From Acinetobacter baretiae (lineage in GTDB: Bacteria > Pseudomonadota > Gammaproteobacteria > Pseudomonadales > Moraxellaceae), in contig NZ_VTDM01000003.1 in assembly GCF_015627105.1 (NCBI RefSeq), forward strand, positions 1 through 61,367: a DNA stretch of 61,367 bases. Reading direction: 5' to 3'. Both the position numbers and the translations under genes were made by a program. The notes under the pieces are model-generated. The model was not told the DNA's origin. It saw only the letters and a list, made by a program, of their open reading frames with translations, and ran no database searches. Below, piece by piece: positions 50,225 to 59,152 of this stretch; positions within the stretch are counted from its first letter, which is position 1, and each line of letters begins with the position of its first letter.

Positions 50225-51112
50225 TTAATGTAGGCAAATATTTAAAATACCATCTAGCTCATCTAAAGAATGATAGTGAATCACGAGTTTACCTTTGCCC
50301 TGTTTATTATGGTCAATTTTTACACTTGCATTAAATCGATCAGAAAGCTGTTGAGTTAATTGCTCAATATCTGGCGATGTTTTTTTAGCCAAATCCCTGC
50401 CAGCCTTGGGTTGATTCAGCTCTCTTACAAATTGCTCAGTTTGACGGACAGATAAGCTTTTATCGACCACAATTTGTGCTATTTTTTCTTGCTCTGAGGC
50501 TTTAAGTGTCAAAATTGCACGTGCATGCCCCATATCTAAGACACCTTCTTGCATTAAATCTTTCACAGTATCTTGCAAAGTAAGTAAGCGCAGTAAGTTA
50601 CTAATGGTCGTACGAGCTTTTCCTACAGTATCTGCAATTTCTTGATGACTCAAACCAAATTCATCATGAAAACGTTGCAATGCTAAAGCTTGATCAATCG
50701 GGTTAAGATCTTGGCGTTGAATGTTTTCAATCAGGGCCAAAGCAATAGCAACCTGATTATTTAAATCTCGCACAATTGCTGGAATTTCTGTCAGCCCTGC
50801 CATTTTGGCAGCACGCCAACGGCGTTCACCTGCAATAATTTCATAAGGTTGTTCTTGCCCTTCTATCGGGCGAACAACAATGGGTTGCATCACACCGTGT
50901 TTTTTAATGGATGCAGACAAATCAACCAATTCATCTTCACGAATTGTACGCCGTGGCTGATAAGTGCCACGTTGTAACACATTCACATCAACCAATTTTA
51001 ATTGGCCTTGATCTTGTGATTGTGACTCAATACTTAAACGTTCTTTTTGAATTGAACCAAGTAGTGCATCTAAACCACGTCCCTTTGCTAAACCACGCTT
51101 ATTTACTGCCAT
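50225..51112 (-). CDS. parB: Chromosome-partitioning protein ParB
   Basis: A 295-residue DNA-binding CTPase of the ParABS system. RGLGKGRGLDALLGS-like N-terminus (here RGLAKGRGLDALLGS), the GERRWRAAK CTP-binding patch, the HTH region GLSHQEIADTVGKARTTISN and a C-terminal dimerisation domain. It loads on parS and slides. Starts 4 bp after parA. Confidence 0.95.
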   Translation of the reverse strand: MAVNKRGLAKGRGLDALLGSIQKERLSIESQSQDQGQLKLVDVNVLQRGTYQPRRTIREDELVDLSASIKKHGVMQPIVVRPIEGQEQPYEIIAGERRWRAAKMAGLTEIPAIVRDLNNQVAIALALIENIQRQDLNPIDQALALQRFHDEFGLSHQEIADTVGKARTTISNLLRLLTLQDTVKDLMQEGVLDMGHARAILTLKASEQEKIAQIVVDKSLSVRQTEQFVRELNQPKAGRDLAKKTSPDIEQLTQQLSDRFNASVKIDHNKQGKGKLVIHYHSLDELDGILNICLH

Positions 51113-51115
51113 AAA

Positions 51116-51886
51116 CTATTCCTTTACTTTATTTTTTTTAATGATCTCAGCCGCCAATTTGAGGTAAGCCACTGCACCTTTTGAACTTTTTTCAAAGTAA
51201 AGTACAGGTAAGCCATGCGCTGGTGCTTCGGCGAGTCGAATATTACGAGGAATCACAGTGTCATACAATGTTGTACCAAAATACCGTTTTAACTCATCTG
51301 ATACATCTCGTGTGAGTGCACTTCTTGCATCAAACATCGTGCGAACCACCCCCATAATTTCTAAATTGGGGTTCACGGCCTGCTTAATTCGTTCAATCGT
51401 TTGTGTTAAATCAGCTAATCCTTCTAATGCATAGTATTCACATTGCATAGGAATAATGACCCCATTGACTGCTGCCATTGCATTAATGGTAATTAAGCTT
51501 AAGCTAGGTGCACAATCAATTAAAATAATATCAAAGAGTGTATCTACATGTTTTAAAACATTTTTTAAAATAAATTCTCGGCCATCTTGTTCAGCAATAA
51601 TAAGTTCAATACCTGACAACTCTCGGTTAGCAGCCAATACTTTATAGCCTACTTCGGAGCCCATGATGGCATTTTCAATGGGCGCTTCACCTAATAACAC
51701 ATCTGTAATTGAGTAAATCAAATCATTTTTTTGAATACCCGAACCCATGGTCGCATTGCCTTGTGGGTCCATGTCAATCAGTAGAACACGTTTTTTTAAA
51801 ACAGCTAAAGACGCTGCCAAGTTGACTGCTGTGGTTGTTTTACCGACACCACCTTTTTGATTTGCAATTGCAATCACCTGAGCCAT
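51116..51886 (-). CDS. parA: Chromosome-partitioning ATPase ParA (Soj)
   Basis: A 256-residue deviant Walker ATPase: KGGVGKTT at residues 11-18 carries the signature second lysine, and DMDPQGNAT follows. It moves the origin region in cooperation with ParB. The longest ORF begins with TTG three codons earlier; the ATG at 51886 has AGGG about 9 nt upstream. rsmG ends just 11 bp upstream, giving the common rsmG-parA-parB order. Confidence 0.95.
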   Translation of the reverse strand: MAQVIAIANQKGGVGKTTTAVNLAASLAVLKKRVLLIDMDPQGNATMGSGIQKNDLIYSITDVLLGEAPIENAIMGSEVGYKVLAANRELSGIELIIAEQDGREFILKNVLKHVDTLFDIILIDCAPSLSLITINAMAAVNGVIIPMQCEYYALEGLADLTQTIERIKQAVNPNLEIMGVVRTMFDARSALTRDVSDELKRYFGTTLYDTVIPRNIRLAEAPAHGLPVLYFEKSSKGAVAYLKLAAEIIKKNKVKE

Positions 51887-51897
51887 ACAATACAACC

Positions 51898-52536
51898 CTA
51901 CCCTTGCTTTTGTTCTAAAATAACTAAATGACGTTGTTCATTTAAATGAGGTACCTGAAGTGCAATGGTTTTGATATCAAACTTAGGCATCAACACCTCA
52001 ATTTCATCGGTAGGCACCTGCCCTTTCATTGCACAAATCACACTATTTTTATGCATATAGGGTTGAGAGGCCTGTACAAAGTCTGATAATGAAGCAAATG
52101 CACGGCTTGTTAACACATCAAACTGACCAAGTTGGGAAATCATTTCAACATCTTCAACGCGTGTTTGTACTGCTGTAACATTATTTAGCTTCAAATCTGC
52201 AATGAATTGTTTTAAAAAGCGGATTTTTTTACCATTTGAATCGAGCAACACACATTCACGAGTGGGTTGACACAGCGCAACAATCATTCCTGGCATACCA
52301 CCACCTGTGCCAACATCCAACATTCGACCTTCAGGCAGTTGAGTTAAAATGCTTAAGCTGTCTAGCAAATGCTTAACCAACATATCTTTCGGCTCACGAA
52401 TAGCCGTTAAATTATATGCTTTATTCCAAAGCACCAATGCATCTTGATATTTTAACAATACATTCAACGTCTCATCGCTGAGTGTCAAGCCAAGTGCTTT
52501 CGTGCCTTGCTTGAGCGTTTGAAAAAACAGATGCAT
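51898..52536 (-). CDS. rsmG: 16S rRNA (guanine527-N7)-methyltransferase
   Basis: A 212-residue SAM-dependent methylase of 16S rRNA G527. Family markers: LWNKAYNLTAIRE, MLDVGTGGGMPGM (SAM loop), SRAFASLSDF. Loss of this gene gives low-level streptomycin resistance in other bacteria. Precedes parA-parB. Confidence 0.95.
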   Translation of the reverse strand: MHLFFQTLKQGTKALGLTLSDETLNVLLKYQDALVLWNKAYNLTAIREPKDMLVKHLLDSLSILTQLPEGRMLDVGTGGGMPGMIVALCQPTRECVLLDSNGKKIRFLKQFIADLKLNNVTAVQTRVEDVEMISQLGQFDVLTSRAFASLSDFVQASQPYMHKNSVICAMKGQVPTDEIEVLMPKFDIKTIALQVPHLNEQRHLVILEQKQG

Positions 52537-52618
52537 AAGTCAATCTCTCATTTAATTTACACGAAGTATACCGATTTATCTTTTCAATCATAGCGTATAC
52601 TGGTTAGCAAGTATGCAA

Positions 52619-53293
52619 TTACAAGCTTAAGCGCTGGTCTAAATCTGCCAAACGCGCTGGTGTACCCACATCTACCCACTGTCCTAAAAGCTTCTGAGCA
52701 CGCACCTGATGTGTTTGCATCGCCATTTTTAGCAAAGGCGCAAGTGGCCTTTTACCTTCACTCAGCCCCGCAAATAATTGTGGTGATAATACAGCGATCC
52801 CACTATAGGTCAGCGTGGGTAACTGTAATTCGTCAATACAGTGGGCAAAACCATCCGTTAAAACAAAATCACCCTTTTGGTGCTGAGGTGGATTATCTAC
52901 AAGCAACAGGTGTGCAAGGGCATTTTCAAGCTGAACATTCAATAAATGTTTAAACTCAAAATCTGTCCACACATCACCATTAACTAAAACAAAGTTCTCT
53001 TTACCCAACATAGGTAAGGCACGTATTATTCCACCTGCTGTTTCTAAACCCTCTGGTTCATCTGACCATGTAATATGAACCCCAAATGCACGACCATCGC
53101 CCAAAGCTTGATGCAAAGTATCAGGAAGCCATGCTGTATTAATCACAATTTCTGTAATTCCTGCACGTTTTAAGTTTTCAATATGCCAAACAATGAGTGG
53201 TTTCCCCCCCACTTTCAGTAAAGGTTTTGGCGTGTGTAACGTCAATGGACGCATACGAGTGCCCAAACCTGCCGCCAAAATCATTGCTTTCAT
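52619..53293 (-). CDS. murU: N-acetylmuramate alpha-1-phosphate uridylyltransferase
   Basis: A 224-residue nucleotidyltransferase. AAGLGTRMRPLTLHTPKPLL is the UTP-binding signature, LVNGDVWTDFEF the metal-binding Asp. MurU converts MurNAc 1-phosphate to UDP-MurNAc in a peptidoglycan recycling route that bypasses MurA. AGGAGG precedes the ATG and amgK ends 3 bp upstream, so the pair is one unit. Confidence 0.92.
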   Translation of the reverse strand: MKAMILAAGLGTRMRPLTLHTPKPLLKVGGKPLIVWHIENLKRAGITEIVINTAWLPDTLHQALGDGRAFGVHITWSDEPEGLETAGGIIRALPMLGKENFVLVNGDVWTDFEFKHLLNVQLENALAHLLLVDNPPQHQKGDFVLTDGFAHCIDELQLPTLTYSGIAVLSPQLFAGLSEGKRPLAPLLKMAMQTHQVRAQKLLGQWVDVGTPARLADLDQRLSL

Positions 53294-53296
53294 TAT

Positions 53297-54304
53297 TCAG
53301 CCTCCTTTATCGCACATATTTTTTTCAAATGCAGGGTAAACTTTTTCGATGAATAATTGATGGAAATCATTTAACTCTGCATAGTGTTTGCTTTGCTCAA
53401 GTACATACCACATCACAAGTGGCAAATCTTTTAAATAGTTTATTTTTCCATCACGCTCAAACAAACGCACAAAAATACCTAAAATTTTGATATGACGTTG
53501 CAATGCCATAAAGTCTGCATCTTTTTTAAACTGCGCAAGATCACGATGTTGTTTATGTGAATTGGGTAATTGCTGATAAAACTGCCCAATCCACATATTT
53601 ACTTGCTCAATTGGCCATTGTATATATGCATCTCTCACCAATGAAATCAGATCATAGGTATCTGCACCAATCACAGCATCTTGAAAGTCAATTACACCTA
53701 ATGTGGTTTCATTTTCCAACACCATTAGGTTACGGCTATGAAAATCTCGATGAACAATCACTTGAGGTTGAGCCAATGCATTCTTAGCCAACATTTCAAA
53801 TGTTTGATGTATGATTTGTGCTTGCTCCTGCGTTATATCTAATTGCAATGATGGTAAAAACCATTCAGTAAACAATTTCATTTCTGCCATGAGCTTATCA
53901 TGACTATAATGTGGCAAATGCGATGTTGCATTAATTTGTTGTAGCTCACTTAACTGTACAAAACATTGTGTATAATACTTTTGCACCGTCTGCTCATTTA
54001 GCTGATGTGCTAGAACGACATCACCAAAATCTTCAAGCAATAATAAACCATTCTTTAATGATTGAGCCTCAATGCGTGGCACCCGCACCGTATGGGTCGC
54101 CAAAAATTCAGCAATGCGTACAAAGGGTTCACAATCTTCTTTTTCTGGGGGTGCATCCATTAACATAAATGTTTTGTTGTTTTGTTTTACTCGAGCATAG
54201 CGTCTAAAACTTGCATCACCTGCTAAATAACTGATTTCAAATTGGTCTGAACCAAAGATGTTGGTTAACCATACTTTAATTTGTTGTTCACGCTGTATAT
54301 TCAT
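53297..54304 (-). CDS. amgK: N-acetylmuramate/N-acetylglucosamine 1-kinase
   Basis: A 335-residue kinase with the aminoglycoside phosphotransferase fold. The catalytic region is VIVHRDFHSRNLMV and LGVIDFQDAVIGADTYDLISLVRD; GDASFRRYARV opens the nucleotide site. Together with MurU it recycles cell-wall MurNAc, which is known in Pseudomonas to give intrinsic fosfomycin tolerance; whether that holds here is inference. Divergent from lptD by about 110 bp. Confidence 0.92.
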   Translation of the reverse strand: MNIQREQQIKVWLTNIFGSDQFEISYLAGDASFRRYARVKQNNKTFMLMDAPPEKEDCEPFVRIAEFLATHTVRVPRIEAQSLKNGLLLLEDFGDVVLAHQLNEQTVQKYYTQCFVQLSELQQINATSHLPHYSHDKLMAEMKLFTEWFLPSLQLDITQEQAQIIHQTFEMLAKNALAQPQVIVHRDFHSRNLMVLENETTLGVIDFQDAVIGADTYDLISLVRDAYIQWPIEQVNMWIGQFYQQLPNSHKQHRDLAQFKKDADFMALQRHIKILGIFVRLFERDGKINYLKDLPLVMWYVLEQSKHYAELNDFHQLFIEKVYPAFEKNMCDKGG

Positions 54305-54341
54305 TTGTAAAATAATCGACCACAGTCAAACTTTTTAGAGT

Positions 54342-54361
54342 CATAAGTGTAGCTACTTATG
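54342..54361. promoter_or_regulatory. Inverted repeat between amgK and lptD
   Basis: CATAAGT and ACTTATG flank a 6-base spacer containing AGCT, in the 111-bp divergent promoter region. It could be an operator for either gene. No known regulator is suggested by the sequence. Confidence 0.35.
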
Positions 54362-54415
54362 TACTTTTTCTCTATGATGGATGAATAATTAATTGCAAAA
54401 AAGCATACTTGGTTA

Positions 54416-56857
54416 ATGAAGCAAATGAAGCAACAGTTCAAATTTAATCCTTTAGCAACTGCGATTTTAGCACTTTTGTGTGGTGGGTCTATACAATCAA
54501 GCTATGCTGAATCGACTAACGTTCCCTCTACGCTAAATAATCAACAGCTAAAACAACAGTTAGCACAGGCCAATAGCGGCCAAGCTTTTTTTGATCAGTA
54601 CTATATTAATAAAAATGATATTAGTGTCGAAAAGCGCCCATCTAACCCGCAATACAGTAACTATTGTCAAGGGGCATGGATTACTCCTGTGGCCACCAAC
54701 ACAACCGCAAAAGCCATCCAAGACAGTGAAACGCATGTCAGTGCAGACTACGCCCATTATAACCCCAAGGGCGACTCAGTGCTCGAAGGCAATGTCATGA
54801 TTGACCAAGAAGGTCGTCAAGTAAAAGCACAAAAACTGACCCTCGACCAAACACAAACCATTGCCTATGCTCAAGGTAATGTACAAATGGCACAAAATGG
54901 TTTGGTTTCACAAAGTGAAAGTATTCGTTATAATCTACAAAAACAAACAGGTGAATTAGAAAATAGTTATTATATTTCTGAGCTCAATCATGCACATGGC
55001 TATGCACAGCGTATTGTGCGTACCACACCCAATCAAATTGTCTTAGAAAATGCAACATACACCACATGTGCACCTACTCATAGCCCAGATTGGCATATCA
55101 AAGCCAAGAAAATTGAGCTGAATCAAGATACAGGTCGTGGTACAACAAGAGACACTCGCCTGTATATTAAAGACGTTCCTGTCATGGCGTTGCCTTATTA
55201 CAACTTCCCTATCGATGACCGTAGAACAACAGGATTACTCACTCCAAGCTTTGGTTGGTCTAGTAACTCGGGAATACAATTTGGTCTGCCTGTTTATCTT
55301 AATCTTGCACCTAATTACGATGCTACCATTACACCACGCTACCTAGAGGAGCATGGAGCGATGATTGAGAGTAAATTTAATTTTAAAACTCAATATTTTG
55401 GTCGTGGTAGTATTAATGCAGGGTATTTACCCAATGATAAGTCATATGGCAATAAAGACCGTGACTCACTCGAAATTAAACATGATTGGGACATCAACCC
55501 ATATTTTTCTACCTATCTTGAATATAACTATTTATCAGATATTGACTATTTATACGACTTAGACAACGATCCAAATATCACCACAGATCTCAACCAAAAA
55601 CGACTCTTTCAAATTAATTTTGCACGTGCAATTGAAGGTTTAGATGCGAGCTTTAAAGTCGAAAGTTACCAAACATTAGATAAAACGATTAAAGATAAAG
55701 ACAAGCCATATGCTCGTTTACCACAATTTTTACTCAACTATAAAACAACAAACCCACAAGGTTGGCAATTTGAATACCATAACGACACGGCGTATTTCAA
55801 AAAAACCATTAATGACAATAGTGCTCTAGAAGACAGCGGCACACGAATTTACAACTCAGTTGCGACACGCTACAACTACCGTACACCTTGGAGTTTCTTT
55901 ATTCCTGAAGTTTCAGTTCGCTCTTTAAATTACTTTTATGACCAAGATGCTCAACTGAATAATCCTGGCGGTAGTAAAAATAAGAATGTCGTAGTCCCAC
56001 AATTTACGTTAGACACTGGCCTCAATTTTGAAAAGCAAGGCAAGTATTTACAAACTCTAACACCACGTTTATTTTATACATATGCACCGTATAAGAACCA
56101 AACAGATTATCCAAATTTCGACACCACAACACCGTCACTCAGTTATGATCAATTGTTTAATCCATACCGTTTTTATGGACACGACCGTTTAGATGATAAT
56201 AATTTTATGTCGTTAGGCGTAAGCTATAGTCTTTTTGATCAAAAAGGTTTAGAACGACTTAAAGCAGCTGTTGGGCAAAGTTTTTATTTCTCAGATCGTA
56301 AAGTATTATTAAACCCTGACGACAAGATACAAACTGAGAAAAACTCTGACCCTATTTTGGCATTATCTAGTCAACTTTCTAACAGCTTCACCATTAGCTC
56401 AAATATTGCTTTCAATGGTAAAAAGATCTCGCAAGCGAACTTTCAAACATACTACTTTGCAAATACAGGACAAATTTACAACTTAGGCTATTATAAGCGA
56501 AAGAGTATTAACAATACACAGCAAACCTACGATCAAGTGGTTGCATCTTTAATACAACCTGTAAAAAATGATTGGCGTATTATTGGGCACGTACAATACG
56601 ACATTGATAACCATATTGCTCGTGAATATTTACTTGGTGTAAATTATGAATCATGCTGCTGGGCAGTTTCAGTTTACGGTCGTTCATATTTTAATGACTT
56701 AGATGACATCAAAAACTCATCTACCAAAAGAACAAATGCGATTATGGCTGAGTTTACACTCAAAGGCTTAGGCGCATTAAATAACCGACTTGCCTCTTTA
56801 TTAGAGCAAAGAATCACTGGTTTTAACAAATCTAACCAAACTTGGACACAACCTTAA
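54416..56857 (+). CDS. lptD: LPS-assembly outer-membrane protein LptD
   Basis: An 813-residue protein that inserts LPS or LOS in the outer leaflet. A signal peptide (MKQMKQQFKFNPLATAILA and on) ends at about residue 31. The OstA jelly-roll (about residues 100-240: VSADYAHYNPKGDSVLEGNV) is followed by the 26-strand barrel. Cysteines near residues 60 and 215 and the pair in ESCCWAVSVYGRSYF (about 745) fit the interdomain disulphides. Overlaps surA by 1 bp (TAATG). The order amgK/lptD-surA matches Pseudomonas. Confidence 0.94.
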   Translation: MKQMKQQFKFNPLATAILALLCGGSIQSSYAESTNVPSTLNNQQLKQQLAQANSGQAFFDQYYINKNDISVEKRPSNPQYSNYCQGAWITPVATNTTAKAIQDSETHVSADYAHYNPKGDSVLEGNVMIDQEGRQVKAQKLTLDQTQTIAYAQGNVQMAQNGLVSQSESIRYNLQKQTGELENSYYISELNHAHGYAQRIVRTTPNQIVLENATYTTCAPTHSPDWHIKAKKIELNQDTGRGTTRDTRLYIKDVPVMALPYYNFPIDDRRTTGLLTPSFGWSSNSGIQFGLPVYLNLAPNYDATITPRYLEEHGAMIESKFNFKTQYFGRGSINAGYLPNDKSYGNKDRDSLEIKHDWDINPYFSTYLEYNYLSDIDYLYDLDNDPNITTDLNQKRLFQINFARAIEGLDASFKVESYQTLDKTIKDKDKPYARLPQFLLNYKTTNPQGWQFEYHNDTAYFKKTINDNSALEDSGTRIYNSVATRYNYRTPWSFFIPEVSVRSLNYFYDQDAQLNNPGGSKNKNVVVPQFTLDTGLNFEKQGKYLQTLTPRLFYTYAPYKNQTDYPNFDTTTPSLSYDQLFNPYRFYGHDRLDDNNFMSLGVSYSLFDQKGLERLKAAVGQSFYFSDRKVLLNPDDKIQTEKNSDPILALSSQLSNSFTISSNIAFNGKKISQANFQTYYFANTGQIYNLGYYKRKSINNTQQTYDQVVASLIQPVKNDWRIIGHVQYDIDNHIAREYLLGVNYESCCWAVSVYGRSYFNDLDDIKNSSTKRTNAIMAEFTLKGLGALNNRLASLLEQRITGFNKSNQTWTQP

Positions 56858-58188
56858 TGATGAACCAACAACTTAAACAATTTTTTAAAGCGACAACACT
56901 TGCACTTTTTATTTCCAGCTCAGTGCCTGTTTTTGCAGCAACAAGTGATGAAGTTGTTGCTGTTGTTGGCGATAGTGCAATTTTGAAAAGTGACTTAGAC
57001 CAAATCACAGATGGTTTAAAACAGCAGTTACAGGCAAAAAATCAAGCTATTCCAGATGAAAAAACATTACAACAACAAGCATTAAGCAATATTATTGTAC
57101 ATCAAGCACAGCTTGAATTAGTGAGAAAATATAATATTCAACCTACAGAAAGTGAGTTGAATGCGGCTGTTTTACAATATGCAACTCAACAAGGTGCCCC
57201 AAGCTTAGATGCCTTTCAAAAGCGTCTAGATGCACAATACCCTGGTGCTTACCAAATTGTACAAAAACGTATTGCCCAAGAATTGGCGATTAATACACTA
57301 CGTCAACAACAAGTGATGTCACGTATCCGTATTAGCGATCAAGATATTGATAACTTTTTAAATACACCTCAAGGACAAGCTGCTATTGGTAGTCAAGCCC
57401 ACCTCATTCACTTACGTGTTGCATCAACAGATGGGAATACAGAGCAACTCAACAAGACTGCCAATGACGTAAAAATGGCATTAGCACAGTCCAATGATGT
57501 AGCTGCCATTAGTAAGCAATTTTCAAGCAATACCATTAAGGTCGATGGCGCAGATATGGGATATCGTAATCTTGCAGATATTCCTGCTGAACTTGCCGCA
57601 CGTGCAGCCGTGATTCAAGCTGGACAAACCACAGAAATTATTCCTGCGGCAGATGGCTTACATATTTTAAAATTACTTGACCGTAAAGCAAGTGACCAAA
57701 AAGTGATCGTTGATCAATATCATGTTCGACATATTCTTATTCAGCCATCTGAAGTATTAAGTGCTGAGCAAACCAAACAAAAAATAGATAGTATTTACAA
57801 ACGCCTAAAAGCAGGTGAAAGCTTTTCCGTATTGGCTTCTGTATTTTCCAATGACCCAGGATCAGCAGCAGATGGTGGTGATTTAGGCTGGGTTAACTTA
57901 GGAACAATGGTTCCTCAATTTGAAGAACAGATGAAAAACACACCCGTTGGACAAATTAGTCAACCTTTCCAAAGTTCTTTTGGTTGGCATATATTGGAAG
58001 TATTAGGGACACGCAAACAAGATATGACCAAAGATTATCAACGTCGCCTTGCTCGACAATATTTAGGTGAGCAACAATTTGATACTGAACTTGATGGTTG
58101 GCTACGTGAATTACGCGCAAATACTTATGTTAAAATTAAAGATCCTAGCTTAGATCGCAAAGCAACCATCAGTAATACAACTCCTTAA
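56857..58188 (+). CDS. surA: Periplasmic chaperone and peptidyl-prolyl isomerase SurA
   Basis: A 443-residue chaperone escorting outer-membrane proteins, LptD included. The signal peptide ends at about VPVFAATSDE. A chaperone N-domain is followed by two parvulin domains (about 175-275 and 285-390); the second is clear (YHVRHILIQPSE, SNDPGSAADGGDLGWV, FQSSFGWHILEVLG), the first degenerate. The start overlaps the lptD stop by 1 bp; the longer TTG reading lies inside lptD. A terminator follows, so pdxA, the usual next gene in other bacteria, is not in this operon. Confidence 0.94.
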   Translation: MMNQQLKQFFKATTLALFISSSVPVFAATSDEVVAVVGDSAILKSDLDQITDGLKQQLQAKNQAIPDEKTLQQQALSNIIVHQAQLELVRKYNIQPTESELNAAVLQYATQQGAPSLDAFQKRLDAQYPGAYQIVQKRIAQELAINTLRQQQVMSRIRISDQDIDNFLNTPQGQAAIGSQAHLIHLRVASTDGNTEQLNKTANDVKMALAQSNDVAAISKQFSSNTIKVDGADMGYRNLADIPAELAARAAVIQAGQTTEIIPAADGLHILKLLDRKASDQKVIVDQYHVRHILIQPSEVLSAEQTKQKIDSIYKRLKAGESFSVLASVFSNDPGSAADGGDLGWVNLGTMVPQFEEQMKNTPVGQISQPFQSSFGWHILEVLGTRKQDMTKDYQRRLARQYLGEQQFDTELDGWLRELRANTYVKIKDPSLDRKATISNTTP

Positions 58189-58200
58189 TTGATTCACTTA

Positions 58201-58232
58201 AAAAATCGCTCTTCACTAGGGCGATTTTTACC
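58201..58232 (+). terminator. Rho-independent terminator of surA
   Basis: AAAAATCGC pairs with GCGATTTTT, extended inward by three more pairs to a 5-nt loop, followed by A then CCTTTT. It begins 12 bp after the surA stop codon. Confidence 0.88.
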
Positions 58233-58573
58233 TTTTAAAATAATAATGCACTACAGGAAAAAATGGTTGTCGATATTGTTCAACTTGAATAGCAAAATAT
58301 TGATGCTTTGGCAGAATTTTTTAATGCATATAGATTCAAATAACCTAATTATTTATACAAGTATAAAAAATATCTAAAAAAACGTTGATTGATACAGTCT
58401 TTCTACCCCTCTTTTCTTAACTCAACCATGTCTTTTAATACCTCTTATATATCCATTCGTTTATAAAGAGTTGAAGATACTGTATGTGGGCAACTTAAGC
58501 GTAAGTAAATGCTTTACCTAGAATTAAATATATTTGAATTAGTTTTACAGTCGAATAAGCCAACTGCAAACAC
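58233..58573. other. Gene-free stretch between surA and the CRISPR array
   Basis: About 340 bp, very AT-rich. A 62-codon ORF at its left overlaps the surA terminator and has no ribosome binding site, so I do not accept it. Nothing else was recognised; this is the leader-distal (trailer) side of the array. Confidence 0.45.
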
Positions 58574-59021
58574 CCCCAGTACAGCATATGCGGCAGTGAA
58601 CTTACACTGTATGAATTAGATGCTACAAACTTACTTCTAAGCTGCCTATGCGGCAGTGAACAGTCCGTTTGTGATCGTTTGATCGCAAATGCACTTCTAA
58701 GCTGCCTATGCGGCAGTGAACTTGAAAGCTTGTTTGCAAACAAGTGACGCTGTCTTCTAAGCTGCCTATGCGGCAGTGAACTCGTGCATCTGGTCGAAGT
58801 GTGCTAATCAATTCTTCTAAGCTGCCTATGCGGCAGTGAACATGAGCAGCACAAAGAAGGGCGTACGATTACACTTCTAAGCTGCCTATGCGGCAGTGAA
58901 CAGAAGCGCAAACTAGAGGTAAAATTAGAATTACTTCTAAGCTGCCTATGCGGCAGTGAACACAGAGGAAACAATTTACGATATGAAAAGGGACTTCTAA
59001 GCTGCCTATGCGGCAGTGAAC
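58574..59021 (-). CRISPR. Type I-F CRISPR array, 8 repeats (1 degenerate), 7 spacers
   Basis: Intact 28-bp repeats start at 58634, 58694, 58754, 58814, 58874, 58934 and 58994; a degenerate copy occupies 58574-58601. All seven spacers are 32 bp, so the unit is exactly 60 bp. Read in cas direction the repeat begins GTTCACTGCC and ends AGCTTAGAAG. Its CTGCC/GGCAG stem with loop GCATA is the hairpin cut by Cas6f, leaving an 8-nt 5' handle CTTAGAAG. The terminal copy is identical for the first 15 bases and differs at 8 of the last 13, which disrupts the second stem arm; decay at the leader-distal end is typical. The leader therefore lies at the high-coordinate side, next to cas6f. Confidence 0.98.
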
Positions 59022-59152
59022 AGGAAATATATCATAAAAAATAAAGCGATAACAATAAGTTAAACCTTAAACCTATAAATAGACCAAAATTCAAACTCAC
59101 TATTACAACTTATTGATTTTATTAATCTATTAAAGAGTCAAAAAATATTGGG
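59022..59152 (-). promoter_or_regulatory. CRISPR leader
   Basis: About 130 bp of AT-rich DNA between the cas6f stop codon and the first intact repeat, read on the minus strand. It must hold the array promoter and the integration signals. It contains a sequence matching the IHF consensus (59106-59118). No convincing -35/-10 pair was assigned. Confidence 0.75.
59106..59118 (-). promoter_or_regulatory. IHF consensus site in the CRISPR leader
   Basis: On the minus strand AATCAATAAGTTG fits WATCAANNNNTTR at every defined position. It lies about 85 bp upstream of the first repeat. IHF bends the leader during spacer acquisition in type I-E and I-F systems; binding here is inferred. Confidence 0.6.

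Noticed and set aside
58189..58377. A 62-codon ORF right after surA.
   Set aside because: It starts next to the surA stop and runs through the surA terminator hairpin; no ribosome binding site.
58495..58811. Two minus-strand ORFs of 82 and 62 codons across the CRISPR array with repeated peptides LPHRQLRS or HCRIGSLE.
   Set aside because: They are translations of the CRISPR repeats and spacers; the periodic peptide follows the 60-bp unit and there is no ribosome binding site.
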